Positions 6,079-7,184 of a stretch of 7,184 bases of DNA are shown piece by piece (position 1 is the first letter of the stretch; every line of letters begins with the position of its first letter). The stretch spans positions 1 through 7,184 of the forward strand of contig CAZDEK010000046.1 in NCBI GenBank assembly GCA_964504625.1, in the 5' to 3' direction. This DNA is from CAZDEK01 sp964504625 (GTDB lineage: Bacteria > Patescibacteriota > Saccharimonadia > CAILAD01 > GCA-016700035). The translations under genes and the position numbers were made by a program. A model generated the notes under the pieces. The model was not told the origin of the DNA, did not search any database, and saw only the letters and a program-made list of their open reading frames with translations.

Positions 6079-7184
6079 ATGATGGATACTATTAGGCGAC
6101 GTTGGCGGGCTGTCTTATTCTTGGTAGCTTTTCTGTTAGTCGCATTGACGGGCAAGGCATTAGCTGATGCCAAATATGGTGATTATATCTATGGTGAGTG
6201 TGCTTATGGTCAGGCGTGCCCCACGTCGACTGGTGGTGGACCTCCGACCGTCAATTCTACCTCGCCCGCTTCGCCGACCACTACAACATCATCACCGAAT
6301 CCCTCTGGCAGCTCATCGCCCTCGCCGTCATCGACTCAGTCCAGCTCTCCCTCGGGTATTCCTACTACGTCATTCTCACCTCCACCGGGTGGTGGAAGGG
6401 GTGGCACAGGTACGCCATCGACAGGACCGAGCTTAGAAAGTAAAACTTTTGCATCGTATTTGGCTCGTTATCGGCTTGGTCGACTGCTGATTCAGCAGCC
6501 CAGTACTTTACCCATCATATGGTTCATTCTTCTCTTAATTATGGCGTTGATACTGAGTATCCAGGCGGGAATCGAGCATTATAACATCATCCGCTTGCGC
6601 AAGACGCTACAGCGACTTGCTGATTTGCAGCAGGATGTGAAAAATTTTCTTCAAGTACTGCAGCATAACCTGCGAACGCCATTAGCGACCATGCGGATGT
6701 CGCTCGAGCTGATGCAGGCTCAAAAAATTACTGCGGCGACGACTGCGTTGGAACTTTCGGTTATGCTTGGTGACACTGTGAATCGAGTAGTCGATGAGGT
6801 GGTTACGGCACTGCAGCAGCCACCCGAGATTGAGTCGGCACTACAAGGTTTGCGGTCTGAACCCTCGCAGACATTGCGTAGCGGGCTATTTTGGGGGCCA
6901 GCCGTAGCAGTCTTCCTCCTGACGGCGCTCTATCACATCTTAGGTGCTCAATTGTTACCGTTACGGTTTTCGACTCAGTTGATTGTCCTGGAGATTGCGG
7001 TCGGTATTGCGGCGGTGATTGTACTCATCGCGAGTGTTGGTTTCTGGCGACGGACGCGGCAAGAACGGTTTACGATGCAGCAGATCCAGGCCGAATACCA
7101 ACAGCTCGAAACGAATCGATCGCAGGCGGTTCAGGCACTGTCACATGAGGTGAAAGCTGCCTATGACCGCTTAGTGCCATCTCT
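6079..7184 (+). CDS. Secreted-linker membrane protein with two histidine-kinase H-box-like segments, 3' end cut off
   Basis: Open from 6079 to the window end (368 codons, no stop). Start: ATG 6079 has GGAG six bases upstream. ATG 6082 or 6067 are alternatives, and TGA at 6061 bars earlier ones. Residues 1-29 are a signal peptide (RRR, hydrophobic core, ALA before D30). Residues 33-48 are Tyr/Gly-rich with two Cys (YGDYIYGECAYGQACP). Residues 49-118 are a Ser/Thr/Pro/Gly linker, presumably extracellular. A membrane helix lies at about 145-163, followed by basic residues. A HisKA-like helix pair spans 185-245 with H196 in HNLRTPL, then helices at about 270-290 and 301-322, basic WRRTRQER, and a coiled coil leading to SHEVKAAYDRL (H356). 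By the positive-inside rule both H-boxes are cytoplasmic. No HATPase domain lies between them, and one may follow beyond the window. Inferred role: surface-sensing kinase or scaffold. Confidence 0.8.
   Translation, partial: MMDTIRRRWRAVLFLVAFLLVALTGKALADAKYGDYIYGECAYGQACPTSTGGGPPTVNSTSPASPTTTTSSPNPSGSSSPSPSSTQSSSPSGIPTTSFSPPPGGGRGGTGTPSTGPSLESKTFASYLARYRLGRLLIQQPSTLPIIWFILLLIMALILSIQAGIEHYNIIRLRKTLQRLADLQQDVKNFLQVLQHNLRTPLATMRMSLELMQAQKITAATTALELSVMLGDTVNRVVDEVVTALQQPPEIESALQGLRSEPSQTLRSGLFWGPAVAVFLLTALYHILGAQLLPLRFSTQLIVLEIAVGIAAVIVLIASVGFWRRTRQERFTMQQIQAEYQQLETNRSQAVQALSHEVKAAYDRLVPS

Noticed and set aside
6198..6443. Overlapping 81-codon plus-strand frame that reads like a hydrophobic globular protein with C-ending codons
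   Set aside because: A Ser/Thr/Pro-rich stretch uses TCN, CCN and ACN codons. Read in the shifted frame these become NTC, NCC and NAC, giving Leu/Ile/Val, Ala/Thr/Pro and Tyr/His/Asn/Asp with C in third place. The appearance is thus explained by the linker, and the frame has no good ribosome binding site.
6044..6773. 13-base sequence TTATGCTTGGTGA shared between 6044-6056 and 6761-6773
   Set aside because: One copy is in a leader region and the other is inside coding sequence for the HisKA-like segment, with no extended similarity around them. Probably chance.

Overview
The window looks like a piece of a Candidate Phyla Radiation genome, most likely Saccharibacteria (TM7), or of a phage or prophage of one. 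The basis is resemblance only: the N-terminus of the leftmost protein (PVPGDDIGSWGGILNEFL), the YGDYIYGECAYG segment just after a signal peptide at the right end, and the company of small phage-structural-like proteins. GC content is mid-range but uneven. UGA acts as a stop, so the standard code fits.

Layout. Positions 1-5925 hold seven genes on the minus strand, read right to left. They are a 110-aa and a 163-aa phage-structural-like protein, a 415-aa LamG-like protein with a C-terminal repeat tail, two adjacent paralogues of 472 and 451 aa with propeller-like repeats, an 81-aa single-pass membrane protein, and a tail-fibre-like protein with 82-residue repeats that runs off the left edge. 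Most neighbours overlap or abut (TGATG, TAAATG, TAATG junctions). There are two breaks: a 102-bp AT-rich gap at 3738-3839, and a 105-bp gap at 858-962 that carries a near-consensus sigma-70 promoter and starts a second unit (81-aa protein plus fibre). None of the five genes from 5925 to 963 has a signal peptide. Together they resemble the fibre/receptor-contact module of a virion or phage-derived appendage, although no capsid, terminase, sheath or tube gene is in view.

Positions 5926-6078 are a divergent intergenic region. To its right a single plus-strand gene starts and runs off the window. It encodes a membrane protein with a signal peptide, an extracellular Ser/Thr/Pro-rich linker, a membrane helix, a HisKA-like segment, two more helices and a second H-box-like segment. 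It is preceded by a five-codon in-frame minicistron that carries the best ribosome binding site in that region.

The most distinctive points are the tandem-H-box membrane protein with no ATPase domain between the H-boxes, the minicistron ahead of it, the fibre-like cluster with duplicated propeller-like proteins, and a compositional break inside the LamG-like gene. No RNA genes, insertion sequences or CRISPR arrays were seen.
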